Source: JAVVHH01 sp964235765
GTDB taxonomy: Bacteria; Pseudomonadota; Alphaproteobacteria; Acetobacterales; Acetobacteraceae
Assembly: GCA_964235765.1 (NCBI GenBank)
Contig: CAXSDH010000002.1
Span: 100,818-164,817 of the forward strand
DNA length: 64,000 bases
Direction of reading: 5' to 3'
Position numbers and translations under genes: made by a program. This document shows, in pieces, positions 16,792 through 26,014 of this stretch; the first letter of the stretch is position 1; every line of letters starts with the position of its first letter. Under the pieces are notes generated by a model that worked only from the letters and a program-made list of their open reading frames with translations, was not told the DNA's origin and did no database searches.

Positions 16792-16906
16792 GCGCGCCAT
16801 GCCGGCGCAAAACTTCCGCAAGCTCGAGTTCCTTCGGCACGAAGCCCACGCCCATTTCCAACTCCTGCAGCCCGCGACGGAACTGCTTGATATCAACACA
16901 GCCCAT
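16784..16906 (-). CDS. Possible small protein upstream of nadK
   Basis: A 40-residue reading frame (MGCVDIKQFRRGLQELEMGV at the start) fills the gap between the membrane protein gene and nadK, overlapping the nadK start by eight bases. Third positions are mostly G or C, as in real genes here. The frame stays open upstream to a TTG inside the membrane-protein gene, giving a 59-residue version. No clear ribosome binding site was seen. No family is recognised, and it may simply be leader sequence for nadK. Confidence 0.35.
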   Translation of the reverse strand: MGCVDIKQFRRGLQELEMGVGFVPKELELAEVLRRHGAHV

Positions 16907-16925
16907 CGATGCCGACGCAAGCAGG

Positions 16926-17270
16926 CTAGTAGAGCCTTGGCTCCGTGCGTCCAGGTCTTGCAACGGCCGCCGGACCCCGATCGACGCTCACGGGCGCTGG
17001 CGGGATCGGGGGACGGAGATCTGACCGGGACCGCGGGCGTGCATCCTCCTCGGAATCGGCCAGCGAGGGTTCGGGCAGGCGGAGCGACAGGCTGCGGATC
17101 TCACCTTGTATCTCGTCCAGCCGCGCGTCGACACTTTCCAGCCGGCCTTTCACGCCAAACACGCTGAACGGCATAAGGACAAAAAGCAGCCCGAACAGCA
17201 GCATGGTAACGAGCAGGACCAAGTGTACCCACCAGGGTACCCAGTCGGGCAGAGGAAGCGGGGAGTTCAT
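16926..17270 (-). CDS. Small membrane protein with coiled-coil segment, unknown function
   Basis: A 114-residue protein starting MNSPLPLPDWVPWW. One strong transmembrane helix follows (HLVLLVTMLLFGLLFVLMPF), then a short amphipathic stretch (LESVDARLDEIQGEIRSLS) likely to form a coiled coil, then a Pro/Arg/Ser-rich tail. No family is recognised. The longer frame to 17327 lacks a convincing start. It is divergent from phnW and upstream of nadK on the same strand. Confidence 0.7.
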   Translation of the reverse strand: MNSPLPLPDWVPWWVHLVLLVTMLLFGLLFVLMPFSVFGVKGRLESVDARLDEIQGEIRSLSLRLPEPSLADSEEDARPRSRSDLRPPIPPAPVSVDRGPAAVARPGRTEPRLY

Positions 17271-17368
17271 CGCAGGCACCCTACTGCAACGCCTCGGCGC
17301 GCGAAACGGGGTTGATCCCTTCGGCAATCCACGCCTTAACCACTTATCCTCAAGCTGCAGGTCGAGCC

Positions 17369-18481
17369 ATGCTTCTACTAATCCCGGGACCGGTCACCAC
17401 GCATGATGCGGTAAAGCGAGCCGCCGCCCAGGATTATGCGCCTTGGGACAACGACTTCCGCGGTCTCGTTAGCCGTGTGCGGGATCGGGTGCTGAAGCTT
17501 GCGGGCGGGCGAGCGGGCGAACACGCCGCGCTAATCCTCCAAGGTTGCGGGCATTTCGCATTGGAAGCCGCATGCCGGACGTTTGTCCCTCCGGCCGGGC
17601 GTATTCTCTTGCCGAAATCGGGCCAGTATGCCGATCGGATCGAGCGTCTTGCAACGGAAGCAGGCCGGGTCGCCGTGCCGTTCAACGTGCCGCCCGACCG
17701 CCAAGTCAACCCGCAACTGCTGCGCGAGGCGCTGGAGCACGATCCCAGCATCAGCCACGTGGCGCTGGTCTATAGCGAGACCTCGACGGGCATCGTTCAC
17801 GACGTTCCCGCGCTCGCCGAGGCAGCGGGGCAAGCCGGGCGCAGGGTGATCATCGACGCCGTCTCTGCGCTGGGCGCGCTCCCATTCGACATCGGTGCGC
17901 TGCCAATGGTCGACAGCGTCTCGTTTACCTCGAATAAGTGTCTCGAAGGCTTACCCGGCGCCTCGTTCACGGTCGCCCCGGCCGAGCGTCTCGAGGCTTG
18001 TGCCGGGAATGCGGGAAGTTGGTCATTCGACCTCTCCGACATTCATGCGCACTACAAGCGCGCGCCCGGCGCGCATCGCTTCACCCCAGCGGCCGGCGTC
18101 GTCGCGGCCTTCGACGTAGCGCTCGATCTGTTCGACGCCGAGGGAGGCCAGCCTGCACGACTCGTGCGCTACACAGCCAATATGCGAGCATTGTATGACG
18201 GCCTGCGGGCGCTGGGCCTGTCACCCTCGCTCCCGCCGGAGTTGCAGGGTCCGATCGTATTGAACGTGGATGCGCCGCAGGATCCGGCATGGGCCCTGCA
18301 ACGCTTTGTGGACGGGTTGAAGCGCCGGGGGGTGCTGATCAGCAATTTCTACAATACCGAGCAGCCGAGCTTCCGTGTCGGCTGCATCGGGGCGGTCACT
18401 CCCGAGGATATGCGCCGAGCCGTAGCGGCGATGGGCGAAACGCTTGCGGAAATAGGCGTCCAAGCGCGGAAGGCCGCCTGA
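17369..18481 (+). CDS. phnW: 2-aminoethylphosphonate--pyruvate transaminase
   Basis: A 370-residue class V PLP aminotransferase closely following PhnW: LLLIPGPVTT at the N-terminus, LILQGCGHFALEAA, ISHVALVYSETSTGI, and the Schiff-base lysine Lys190 in SNKCLEGLPG. Near the C-terminus FRVGCIGAVTPEDM matches the PhnW substrate-pocket end. It moves the amino group of 2-aminoethylphosphonate to pyruvate, giving phosphonoacetaldehyde and alanine. No phnX, phnA or phnY gene is in the window, so the rest of the route is unseen. Its TGA overlaps the fhs ATG by one base. Confidence 0.88.
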   Translation: MLLLIPGPVTTHDAVKRAAAQDYAPWDNDFRGLVSRVRDRVLKLAGGRAGEHAALILQGCGHFALEAACRTFVPPAGRILLPKSGQYADRIERLATEAGRVAVPFNVPPDRQVNPQLLREALEHDPSISHVALVYSETSTGIVHDVPALAEAAGQAGRRVIIDAVSALGALPFDIGALPMVDSVSFTSNKCLEGLPGASFTVAPAERLEACAGNAGSWSFDLSDIHAHYKRAPGAHRFTPAAGVVAAFDVALDLFDAEGGQPARLVRYTANMRALYDGLRALGLSPSLPPELQGPIVLNVDAPQDPAWALQRFVDGLKRRGVLISNFYNTEQPSFRVGCIGAVTPEDMRRAVAAMGETLAEIGVQARKAA

Positions 18482-20151
18482 TGTCGACCGACTTGGCCGT
18501 GGCGCGTGCTGCCATACTGCGGCCGATCGCCGAAATCGCTGAAAAAGCTGGTATTCCCGCCGATGCACTGCAGCCTTATGGCCGCTTAAAGGCCAAGGTC
18601 GCGCTGGAGTTCATTGCAGCCCAGGCGGGTCGGCCGGATGGCAAGCTGGTGTTGGTAACCGGCATCAGCCCAACGGCGGCGGGCGAGGGCAAGACTACCA
18701 CCACGATCGGACTTGGCGACGCGCTGAACCACATCGGCACGCGGGCGATGATATGCCTTCGCGAACCGTCCCTCGGTCCGTGCTTTGGAATGAAGGGCGG
18801 GGCCACTGGCGGCGGGCGGTCACAGGTGGCCCCAATGGATGAGATCAATCTCCACTTCACCGGGGATTTTCACGCCATTACCAGCGCTAACAATTTGTTA
18901 GCCGCTTTGCTGGATAATCACCTCTATTGGGGGAATGCGCTGGGCATCGATCCGCGCCGGGTCACGTGGCGGCGGGCGCTGGACATGAACGACCGGGCGT
19001 TGCGGGGCATTGTCAACGGTCTCGGCGGCGTGTCGAACGGCGCGCCGCGGGAGGATGGGTTCGACATCATCGTCGCGAGCGAGGTGATGGCGGTGTTCTG
19101 CCTGTCCCGCGACCTCGATGACTTGCAGGCTCGGCTAGGCCGCATGCAGGTCGCGTCGCGGCGGGACGGGTCGGCGGTGACCGCGGCAGACCTGGAGGCC
19201 GTCGGCGCCATGGCAGCGCTGCTGCGCGATGCGTTTGCGCCGAACCTGGTGCAGACGCTCGACGGCTCGCCGGCGCTCATCCATGGCGGGCCCTTTGCCA
19301 ACATCGCCCATGGCTGCAATTCAGTGATGGCGACGCGGCTCGGGCTGAAACTCGCCGACGTGGTCGTGACCGAGGCAGGGTTCGGCGCCGACCTGGGCGG
19401 GGAGAAGTTCCTGGACATCAAATGCCGCAGCGCCGGGCTCTCGCCCTCCTGTGCTGTGGTGGTTGCCACGCTGCGCGCGCTGAAGATGCACGGCGGAGTC
19501 GCCAAGGCCGACCTGGGGCGCGAAGACCCGGCCGCGGTCGGCCGAGGCATGGCGAATCTAGCGCGACATGTCGAGAACATGAGGAAATTCGGTCTGCCCG
19601 TCGTGGTGGCGCTCAATCAATTCACCTCCGACACCGACGCGGAGTTCGCGGTGGTCCAGGAGGCGATGGCGGCTCGGGGTGTAGACGCCATTCTCTGCAC
19701 CCATTGGGCCGACGGCGCGGCGGGGGCGACGGAGTTGGCCCGCGCGGTACTGTCCCGAATCGAGGGCGGCACGGCGCGCTTTGCGCCGCTGTATCCGGAT
19801 ACCATGAGCCTGATCGACAAGTTGAAGACCGTGGCCCGGGAGATTTACCATGCAGCCGACGTCTCCATTCCCGCCGCGGTCGGCAAACGCCTAGAAAGCT
19901 TTGAAAGGGCGGGTTTCGGCGGGCTGCCCGTGTGTTTCGCCAAGACGCAATATAGCTTCAGTGCCGATCCAACGGCGTTCGGTGCGCCAGAAGGCCACTT
20001 GTTGCCGGTTCGGGAAGTGCGTCTCTCGGCAGGCGCCGGCTTCGTCGTGGCGGTGTGCGGGGACATCATGACGATGCCTGGCCTGCCGCGCGTGCCCGCG
20101 GCGAACGCGATCCACCTTGGCGCCGACGGGATGGTCGAGGGCTTGTTCTAA
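18481..20151 (+). CDS. fhs: Formate--tetrahydrofolate ligase
   Basis: A 556-residue enzyme, the normal length for the family. The ATP-binding loop is TGISPTAAGEGKTTTTIGLG, with REPSLGPCFGMKGGATGGG and EINLHFTGDFHAI following; all are classic formyl-THF synthetase signatures. It makes 10-formyl-THF from formate, ATP and THF for C1 metabolism. The ATG overlaps the phnW stop by one base (TGATG), indicating translational coupling with the transaminase, an unusual pairing. Confidence 0.97.
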   Translation: MSTDLAVARAAILRPIAEIAEKAGIPADALQPYGRLKAKVALEFIAAQAGRPDGKLVLVTGISPTAAGEGKTTTTIGLGDALNHIGTRAMICLREPSLGPCFGMKGGATGGGRSQVAPMDEINLHFTGDFHAITSANNLLAALLDNHLYWGNALGIDPRRVTWRRALDMNDRALRGIVNGLGGVSNGAPREDGFDIIVASEVMAVFCLSRDLDDLQARLGRMQVASRRDGSAVTAADLEAVGAMAALLRDAFAPNLVQTLDGSPALIHGGPFANIAHGCNSVMATRLGLKLADVVVTEAGFGADLGGEKFLDIKCRSAGLSPSCAVVVATLRALKMHGGVAKADLGREDPAAVGRGMANLARHVENMRKFGLPVVVALNQFTSDTDAEFAVVQEAMAARGVDAILCTHWADGAAGATELARAVLSRIEGGTARFAPLYPDTMSLIDKLKTVAREIYHAADVSIPAAVGKRLESFERAGFGGLPVCFAKTQYSFSADPTAFGAPEGHLLPVREVRLSAGAGFVVAVCGDIMTMPGLPRVPAANAIHLGADGMVEGLF

Positions 20152-20162
20152 AAGCGCAAGCC

Positions 20163-20792
20163 TTAGCGGACCGGCCACTCGTCCACTTTGATCCTCGGCA
20201 TCTCGAACAGGTCCGTCGTCCGCGCGTACCAGCCAGCACCATGCATGCGCCCGATCAGTTCGAGCTTCGGCGTATCGATGTAGCAGCGTGCTGCATCCAG
20301 CACCGCCTCGTCGGCGACGTGCATCGCCAGCACGCGGCCGAGAACGAGCGCGCGGTCACTGCCGATTTCCAGCGTGGCCAACCGTTCGCATTCCATTGCC
20401 ACCGGGCTCTCGGCGATGCGGGGCGGCGCCACGTGCAGGCTGGGGAGCGTGTGCAATCCGGCCTGGGCAATTTCGTCGACCTCCGGCGGAAAGTCGATCG
20501 CGGTCACGTTCATCGCCTCGGCGTTGGCTTGCCCAACTAGGTTGACCACGAATTGCTGGTTGCGCCGGATATTCCCGCCGGTGTCTTTGGCGTCGCCTGG
20601 CTCGCGGCCGCCGATGCCGATCACCACGACGGGCGGATCGCCGGAGAACACGTTGAAAAAGGAGTAGGGCGCAGCGTTCAGCACGCCTTGCGGGTCCTGC
20701 GTCACCACCCAGGCGATCGGGCGGGGAACTACGGTCGCGACCAGGAGCTTGTAGCGGTCCCGGGCCGAAAGCTTTGCGAAATCGAACTGCAT
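20163..20792 (-). CDS. Flavin reductase family protein (FMN-binding split barrel)
   Basis: A 209-residue flavoprotein of the flavin reductase-like, FMN-binding split-barrel family. Conserved segments are VVPRPIAWVVTQDPQGVLNAAPYSFF at the N-terminus, KDTGGNIRRNQQFVVNLV, and the ESPVAMECERLATLEIG strand. Members reduce FMN with NAD(P)H or bind flavin as partners of monooxygenases. No monooxygenase gene lies nearby, so its partner is unknown. It is convergent with fhs, with eleven bases between the stops. Confidence 0.87.
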   Translation of the reverse strand: MQFDFAKLSARDRYKLLVATVVPRPIAWVVTQDPQGVLNAAPYSFFNVFSGDPPVVVIGIGGREPGDAKDTGGNIRRNQQFVVNLVGQANAEAMNVTAIDFPPEVDEIAQAGLHTLPSLHVAPPRIAESPVAMECERLATLEIGSDRALVLGRVLAMHVADEAVLDAARCYIDTPKLELIGRMHGAGWYARTTDLFEMPRIKVDEWPVR

Positions 20793-20857
20793 GTTGGAGT
20801 CGCCATGCTGGAGTCGGCGGCCTACTTGGAAGCAGGCCGCCGGGCCAAGCTTACTTT

Positions 20858-21094
20858 TTACTGCGCTGCGCCGCGGGCGCGGGCCAGCGCTTGATCATTA
20901 AGGGCGTCGACGGCGGCGGAACCGCCGTCACGGGGGGCCATACGGCTGGACGCCATGCGATGGCCGGACTTGACTGGCTTCATCGCGTGGCGGACGGGGT
21001 GGCGGGTGCGGGTCGCGGCGTCGGCGGTCACGGCAAAGGGGGCGGACAACAGCGCGGCGGCCAGGGTGATGGACAGAAACTTGCGGGTGGACAT
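20858..21094 (-). CDS. Small secreted basic protein, unknown function
   Basis: A 78-residue protein with a clear signal peptide (MSTRKFLSITLAAALLSAPF, cleavage near ADA). The mature part is rich in Arg, His, Lys and Ala (RTRHPVRHAMKPVKSGHRMA) and has no cysteine. GAGAG lies upstream of the ATG. No family is recognised; similar small basic exported proteins are common in Acetobacteraceae. It stands alone between the flavin reductase and hydantoinase genes. Confidence 0.65.
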   Translation of the reverse strand: MSTRKFLSITLAAALLSAPFAVTADAATRTRHPVRHAMKPVKSGHRMASSRMAPRDGGSAAVDALNDQALARARGAAQ

Positions 21095-21224
21095 GGATGT
21101 ACTCTCGATCGTCGGCGATGCGGGGCTCGGCGGTCCCGAACGCCCAATCATCGCGCCACGTCCGGCGGGCTGCAATAAGCCTTGCAGAGATGTCACACCA
21201 ACCTTGGGTAGTGTTGCTCGAATG

Positions 21225-22853
21225 TCACTCTCCCACGGTGACGAGTTGGTCGCGGATGTCCTTGGCGGCGGCGGCGGGATCTCGCAGCCCGGGCGGGCCC
21301 ATGCCGCCGCCGCCGGGCAGTTCGAGGACCAAGCGGTCCCCGGTCGGGATCACCTGATATCCTTTGGTGCGCAGCAGGGCGCCGCTGCGTAGCCGCACCA
21401 CGCCGGGCGCCCCGTCGTGCCCGCCATCACGGCCGCGGGGAGCGTGGGCGACGCGGTCGAATACGGCATTGCAGGCGAACTCGGCGTCGCCTTTGGCGCC
21501 GATCTCCATGATTTGGCCGAAGCCGCCGCGGGTGCGGCCGGCGCCGCCGCTATCGGGCCGCAGCTCCTTCCGCCAGAACACCACCGGCGCCACGTTCTCC
21601 GTCGCCTCCACCGGCATGGTGCGCACGCCGGATGGGAAGGCGGTGCCGTCCAGTCCGTCCCGGCCCGGCCGCGCGCCGGTGCCGCCGGAATTGAAGGTGA
21701 TGACTTCGAAATCGACCAGCGGCGAATTCTGGCCGGAGACGATGGGGCCGCCCCGCAAGGGCGGGTTCCACAAGCAGGACGAGCCCTCGGCGGTCACGCG
21801 CTCGGGCACGGCCTGGTGCAGGCAGCCCATCATCAGGTCCGGCAGCAACTGCCCGACCACGTGCCGCACCGCGACAGCCGACGGCCGGGGTGCGTTGAGA
21901 ATGCAACCTTCGGGAATGCGCATGCGAAACGGGGCGAGGCTGGCCGTGTTGTTCGGGATGTCCGGCGCCACGACGCACTTGATCCCGAAGCTTGCATAGG
22001 CGCGGGTATAGGCGGCGGGCACGTTGATGCCGCGCCCGGACAGGCCGGAGGTGCCCTCGAAATCTACCTCGATCCCGCCCTCGGCGATGGTCATGCGCGC
22101 AGCCAGCTTCACCGGCCGCTCATAGCCGTCCGACCAGATCTCGGCGCCGAAGCGGCCCGGCGGCAGCTTGGCGATCTCGGCCAGGGTCGCGCGACCGCTG
22201 CTCTCGAGGATGAACTCGGCCAAGGCATCGATGCCTTCCAGCTTGAATTCGTCCAGCATGCCGACCAGGCGGCGGGCGCCGGCGTCGTTGCAGGCGCATA
22301 AGGAATAGACATCGCCTTCCAGCTCGACCGGCAGCCGGGTGCCGGCGCGCAGGAAGTCGAAGAAGGTCTCGTTGGGCCGTCCGCGCTCGAAGCACTTGAC
22401 GATCGGGATATAGAGCCCCTCCTCGAACACGGAGCGGCCTTCCGGCCCCATGCCGAGGCCGCCCACGTCGATCACATGCGCCGTGTTGGCGAACAAGGCG
22501 ACGAGCCGGCCCCGGTGGAAGGCGGGGGTGACGACGGTCAGGTCGTGCAGGTGCCCGGTGCCGAGCCAGGGGTCGTTGGTGATAAGGTGGTCGCCCTCAT
22601 GCATGGCGCCCACTGGAAACTTGCGCAGGAAATGGCCCACGCTCTCCATCATGCTGTTCACATGGCCGGGCGTGCCAGTGACGGCCTGGGCCAGCATGCG
22701 CCCCTGCAGGTCGAAAATGCCGGCGGAGAGGTCACCCGCTTCGCGCACGGTGGTGCTGAACGCGGTTCGGATCATGGTCTGCGCCTGTTCCTCGACCACC
22801 GCGAGCAGCCGATTCCACATGACTTGGCGCTGAATGTCAGCCAGGGGGTTCAT
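21225..22853 (-). CDS. hyuB: Hydantoinase B/oxoprolinase family protein
   Basis: A 542-residue protein of the HyuB/5-oxoprolinase C-terminal family. Signatures include MWNRLLAVVEEQAQTMIRTAF, GHVNSMMESV, HLITNDPWLGTGHLHD and, near the C-terminus, GGGMGPP. Together with the A subunit it hydrolyses hydantoins or 5-oxoproline using ATP. The ATG chosen overlaps the hyuA stop (ATGA); the longer frame to 22910 lies inside hyuA. The substrate cannot be told from sequence; the fusion form (5-oxoprolinase) is split here, as usual in bacteria. Confidence 0.92.
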   Translation of the reverse strand: MNPLADIQRQVMWNRLLAVVEEQAQTMIRTAFSTTVREAGDLSAGIFDLQGRMLAQAVTGTPGHVNSMMESVGHFLRKFPVGAMHEGDHLITNDPWLGTGHLHDLTVVTPAFHRGRLVALFANTAHVIDVGGLGMGPEGRSVFEEGLYIPIVKCFERGRPNETFFDFLRAGTRLPVELEGDVYSLCACNDAGARRLVGMLDEFKLEGIDALAEFILESSGRATLAEIAKLPPGRFGAEIWSDGYERPVKLAARMTIAEGGIEVDFEGTSGLSGRGINVPAAYTRAYASFGIKCVVAPDIPNNTASLAPFRMRIPEGCILNAPRPSAVAVRHVVGQLLPDLMMGCLHQAVPERVTAEGSSCLWNPPLRGGPIVSGQNSPLVDFEVITFNSGGTGARPGRDGLDGTAFPSGVRTMPVEATENVAPVVFWRKELRPDSGGAGRTRGGFGQIMEIGAKGDAEFACNAVFDRVAHAPRGRDGGHDGAPGVVRLRSGALLRTKGYQVIPTGDRLVLELPGGGGMGPPGLRDPAAAAKDIRDQLVTVGE

Positions 22854-24940
22854 GCCAGCGTCTCCCGCCGTAGATCCAGGAAGCCTCGTGCGTCCACGCT
22901 CGCCTGCCAAAAGGGGCCGATCAGCGTGCTGGTCTCGTCCTCCGCAATAATGGCGGGGCCGGCCACGGTGGCGCCAGCGGCTAGGGTGGCGCGGTCATGC
23001 ACCGTCCAGTCCGCCTCCTCGCCCGTCGCCGTATCGCGCACGCGCTGCTTCCGGTCGTGGCCGGGCCGGGCCGGCGGCACGGGGGTGGCCTCGGTGGCGT
23101 CGGCCTCCTCCGTGGCGGCGGGGACCGTGGCGATCGTCACGGCGTAGCTCATTACCTCGACATCCGAGCCCGGAACGGGGCGGTCGTAGAACCTGGCGTA
23201 TTCCGCGTCGAAGGCGGCGCGCAGGGCGGCCACGTCGGCGTCGCGCATGTCATGCAACGGCAACGCGACCGGAATCTCGTGCCCTTGGCCGACGTAGCGC
23301 ATGTAGGCAAGCCGTGTCTGTCGCGTTTGCGCCTGGAAGCTGCCCTGGGCGACCACCCGGTCGGCCTCCGCCGCCATGTCCCGCAACAAGGCGTTTACCG
23401 CTGGCGCGTCGAACCGGCTGAGGCGCTGGTAGAGGCTGCGCACCACTTCGTAGCCGACCGGCGCCCGCAGGAAGCCGATCGCGCTGCCCACCCCGGCGCC
23501 GATCGGCACCAGTACGCGCGTGATGCCGATTTTCTCGGCGACCCGGCACGCATGCACCGGGCCGCCGCCGCCGAAGGCGATCAGCGTGCGGCCGGCGTAG
23601 GTTTTGCCGCTTTCGATGGCGTGCACCCGGGCGGCGTTCGCCATGTTCTCGTCCACCATCTCGACCACGCCCAGTGCGGCCATCCCGTCGTCGAGGCCCA
23701 GCGGTTCGCCGATGGCGGAGACCAGGGCCAGGCGGGCGGGGCCGAGGTGCAGGCGCATTGCGCCGCCGGCGAAGCGTTCGGGGTCGTAGCGGCCGAGCAC
23801 GAGGTTCGCGTCGGTCACGGCGGGCAGGGCTCCGCCACGGCCGTAGCAGGCCGGGCCTGGATCGGCGCCCGCACTCTCCGGGCCCACGCCGATGCGCCCG
23901 AGCGCGTCCACCCCGGCGATGCTGCCGCCGCCCGCGCCGATCTCGACCATCTCGATCACCGGGATCCGCAGCGGCAGGCCGGAGCCGCGCTTGAACCGGC
24001 CGACCCGCGCGACCTCGAACGTGCGGGAGGCCTGCGGCTGGAAGTTGTCGATCAGGCAGACTTTGGCCGTGGTGCCGCCCATGTCGAAGCTCAGCACCTG
24101 ATCGAGGCCGCAGATGCGGGCGATGTCGGCCGCGAAGATGGCGCCGCCCGCCGGGCCGCTTTCCACCAGGCGGATCGGAAAGCGGCAGGCGGTTTCGATG
24201 GTGGTCAGCCCGCCGCCCGACAGCATCAGGAACACGGGGGCGCCGACGCCCATGGCGCGCAGGCCCGCGCCGAGCCGGCCGAGATAGCCTGCGATCAGCG
24301 GCTGCACGTAGGCGTTGGCCGCGGTGGTGCTGAACCGTTCCCATTCCCGCATCTCGGGCGAGACCTCGCAGGAAAGGGACACCGGCACGCCGGGCAAGGC
24401 GTCGGCCAGGATGTCGCGGACCCGCCGTTCATGGGCCGGGTTGACGAAGCTGTGCAGGAAGCCGACGGCCACGCTCTGCACCCCCTCGCGCTGCAGCACG
24501 GGCGCCAGCGCCAGCACCGCGTGCTCGTCGAGCGGCAGCAGCACGCGGCCTTCATTGTCGAGCCGTTCGGGCACTGGCAAGCGCAGATAGCGGGGCACCA
24601 AGGGCTGCGGCAGGGCGATGTTCAGGTCGTACTGGTCGTAACGGCTCTCATTGCCCAGGGCCAGCACGTCGCGGAACCCCTGCGTGGTGACCAGTGCGGT
24701 GCGGGCGCCCTTGCGCTCGATAATGGCGTTGGTGGCCAGCGTGGTGCCGTGCACCAGGATGCCGATCTCCGCCGGCGCGAGCCCGGCATCGCGCAATATT
24801 GCGGCCACGCCGTCGAGCACCCCGCGCTCGGGCTCGGCCGGGGTGGTCAGGACCTTGGCGGTGACCCGGCGCGCGCCGTGCTCGAGCGCCAAGTCGGTGA
24901 AGGTGCCGCCGATATCGACGGCCAGGCGCGCATGCTGCAT
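22850..24940 (-). CDS. hyuA: Hydantoinase/oxoprolinase A subunit
   Basis: A 696-residue protein with an actin-like ATPase fold. The N-terminal phosphate-binding motif is LAVDIGGTFTDLAL, followed by LVHGTTLATNAIIERKGA and VLSFDMGGTTAKVCLID, and GAGGGSIA further on. These match the A subunit (ATP-dependent N-methylhydantoinase or 5-oxoprolinase). The start MQHARLAVDIGG gives the family's usual N-terminus. The downstream gene hyuB overlaps by ATGA. Divergent from the 2-hydroxyacid dehydrogenase gene, with 94 bases between the starts. Confidence 0.93.
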   Translation of the reverse strand: MQHARLAVDIGGTFTDLALEHGARRVTAKVLTTPAEPERGVLDGVAAILRDAGLAPAEIGILVHGTTLATNAIIERKGARTALVTTQGFRDVLALGNESRYDQYDLNIALPQPLVPRYLRLPVPERLDNEGRVLLPLDEHAVLALAPVLQREGVQSVAVGFLHSFVNPAHERRVRDILADALPGVPVSLSCEVSPEMREWERFSTTAANAYVQPLIAGYLGRLGAGLRAMGVGAPVFLMLSGGGLTTIETACRFPIRLVESGPAGGAIFAADIARICGLDQVLSFDMGGTTAKVCLIDNFQPQASRTFEVARVGRFKRGSGLPLRIPVIEMVEIGAGGGSIAGVDALGRIGVGPESAGADPGPACYGRGGALPAVTDANLVLGRYDPERFAGGAMRLHLGPARLALVSAIGEPLGLDDGMAALGVVEMVDENMANAARVHAIESGKTYAGRTLIAFGGGGPVHACRVAEKIGITRVLVPIGAGVGSAIGFLRAPVGYEVVRSLYQRLSRFDAPAVNALLRDMAAEADRVVAQGSFQAQTRQTRLAYMRYVGQGHEIPVALPLHDMRDADVAALRAAFDAEYARFYDRPVPGSDVEVMSYAVTIATVPAATEEADATEATPVPPARPGHDRKQRVRDTATGEEADWTVHDRATLAAGATVAGPAIIAEDETSTLIGPFWQASVDARGFLDLRRETLA

Positions 24941-25034
24941 CCGCACAGCCTGCCGCCCCTTCCGCGGCGCGGCAACCCCGGCCATCATGCCGCCAATCGC
25001 AGGCGCACAGCCGGCAGCGTGGGAGCTGAACGTC

Positions 25035-25997
25035 ATGACCAAGCCGATCGTTATGGTGACCCGGCGGCTGCCGCCGGCCATCGAGGCACGCGCCGCCCGG
25101 GATTACGTCGCTCGGTTGAGCGGCGGTGATGCTCCGGTAACCGCGTCCGACATCCATTCCCGCGCCGCCGGCGCCTCCGCCGTGCTGTGCTGCCCGGCGG
25201 AAAAGCTGGATGCGGCGGTCATCGGCAAGCTGCCGGATAGCGTTCGCGTGATCGGCACCTTCAGCGTGGGGTTCGACCACATCGACGTCGCGGCCGCCCG
25301 CGCGCGCGGCATTCCGGTAGTGAACACGCCGGACGTGCTGAGCATCGCCACTGCGGAATGCGCGATGCTGCTGATCCTTGCCGCGGCCCGGCGGGCTGGC
25401 GAGGGCGAGCGGATGATCCGCGCCGGGCAGTGGAACGGCTGGGCGCCGACCCAACTTCTGGGGACGCTCGTGTCAGGCCGGCGGCTCGGCATATTCGGCA
25501 TGGGGCGCATCGGGCGGGAGCTGGTGCGCATGGCTGGTGGCTTCGGCATGCAGGTGCATTACCGCGACCAGGCGCGGCTGCCGCCCGAGCTGGAGCAAGG
25601 CGCCACGTTCCACGACAACGATGAGAGTTTCCTGCCGGTGTGCGACGTGCTGTCCCTGCACGCGCCCGGCGGCGAAGGCACGCGGCATTGGCTGAACGCG
25701 GAGCGGATCGGCAAGCTGCCGCGCGGCGCCGTGGTGGCCAACGCGGCCCGCGGCACCCTGATCGACGACGGCGCGTTGATCGCGGCGCTGAAGTCGGGCT
25801 GGGTGGCGGCGGCTGGGCTCGACGTCTATAATGGTGAGCCGCAGATCGATCCGGGCTATCTGGCGCTGGAGAACGTGGTCCTGCTGCCGCATCTCGGCAG
25901 CGCCACGACCGAGACGCGGGACGCAATGGGCCACCTCGTGCTGGACGGGATCGATGCCGTGCTGGCCGGGCAGACGCCGCGGAATCTCGTGACGTAG
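25035..25997 (+). CDS. D-isomer-specific 2-hydroxyacid dehydrogenase (glyoxylate/hydroxypyruvate reductase-like)
   Basis: A 320-residue NAD(P)-dependent dehydrogenase. The Rossmann motif is GIFGMGRIGRELVRMAGGFGM, the catalytic Arg lies in VVANAARGTLIDDGAL, and the Glu and His fall in LDVYNGEP and LLPHLGSAT. The family reduces glyoxylate, hydroxypyruvate or related 2-oxoacids to D-2-hydroxyacids. Closest in pattern to glycerate dehydrogenase/glyoxylate reductase (GyaR), but substrate preference is not set by these motifs. Confidence 0.9.
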   Translation: MTKPIVMVTRRLPPAIEARAARDYVARLSGGDAPVTASDIHSRAAGASAVLCCPAEKLDAAVIGKLPDSVRVIGTFSVGFDHIDVAAARARGIPVVNTPDVLSIATAECAMLLILAAARRAGEGERMIRAGQWNGWAPTQLLGTLVSGRRLGIFGMGRIGRELVRMAGGFGMQVHYRDQARLPPELEQGATFHDNDESFLPVCDVLSLHAPGGEGTRHWLNAERIGKLPRGAVVANAARGTLIDDGALIAALKSGWVAAAGLDVYNGEPQIDPGYLALENVVLLPHLGSATTETRDAMGHLVLDGIDAVLAGQTPRNLVT

Positions 25998-26014
25998 GGC
26001 GCGTAACCCGGGCG

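Noticed and set aside
22997..25129. A 710-codon plus-strand frame opposite hyuA
   Set aside because: It is the antisense of a well-conserved hydantoinase subunit; high GC keeps several frames open. No recognisable domain in the product.
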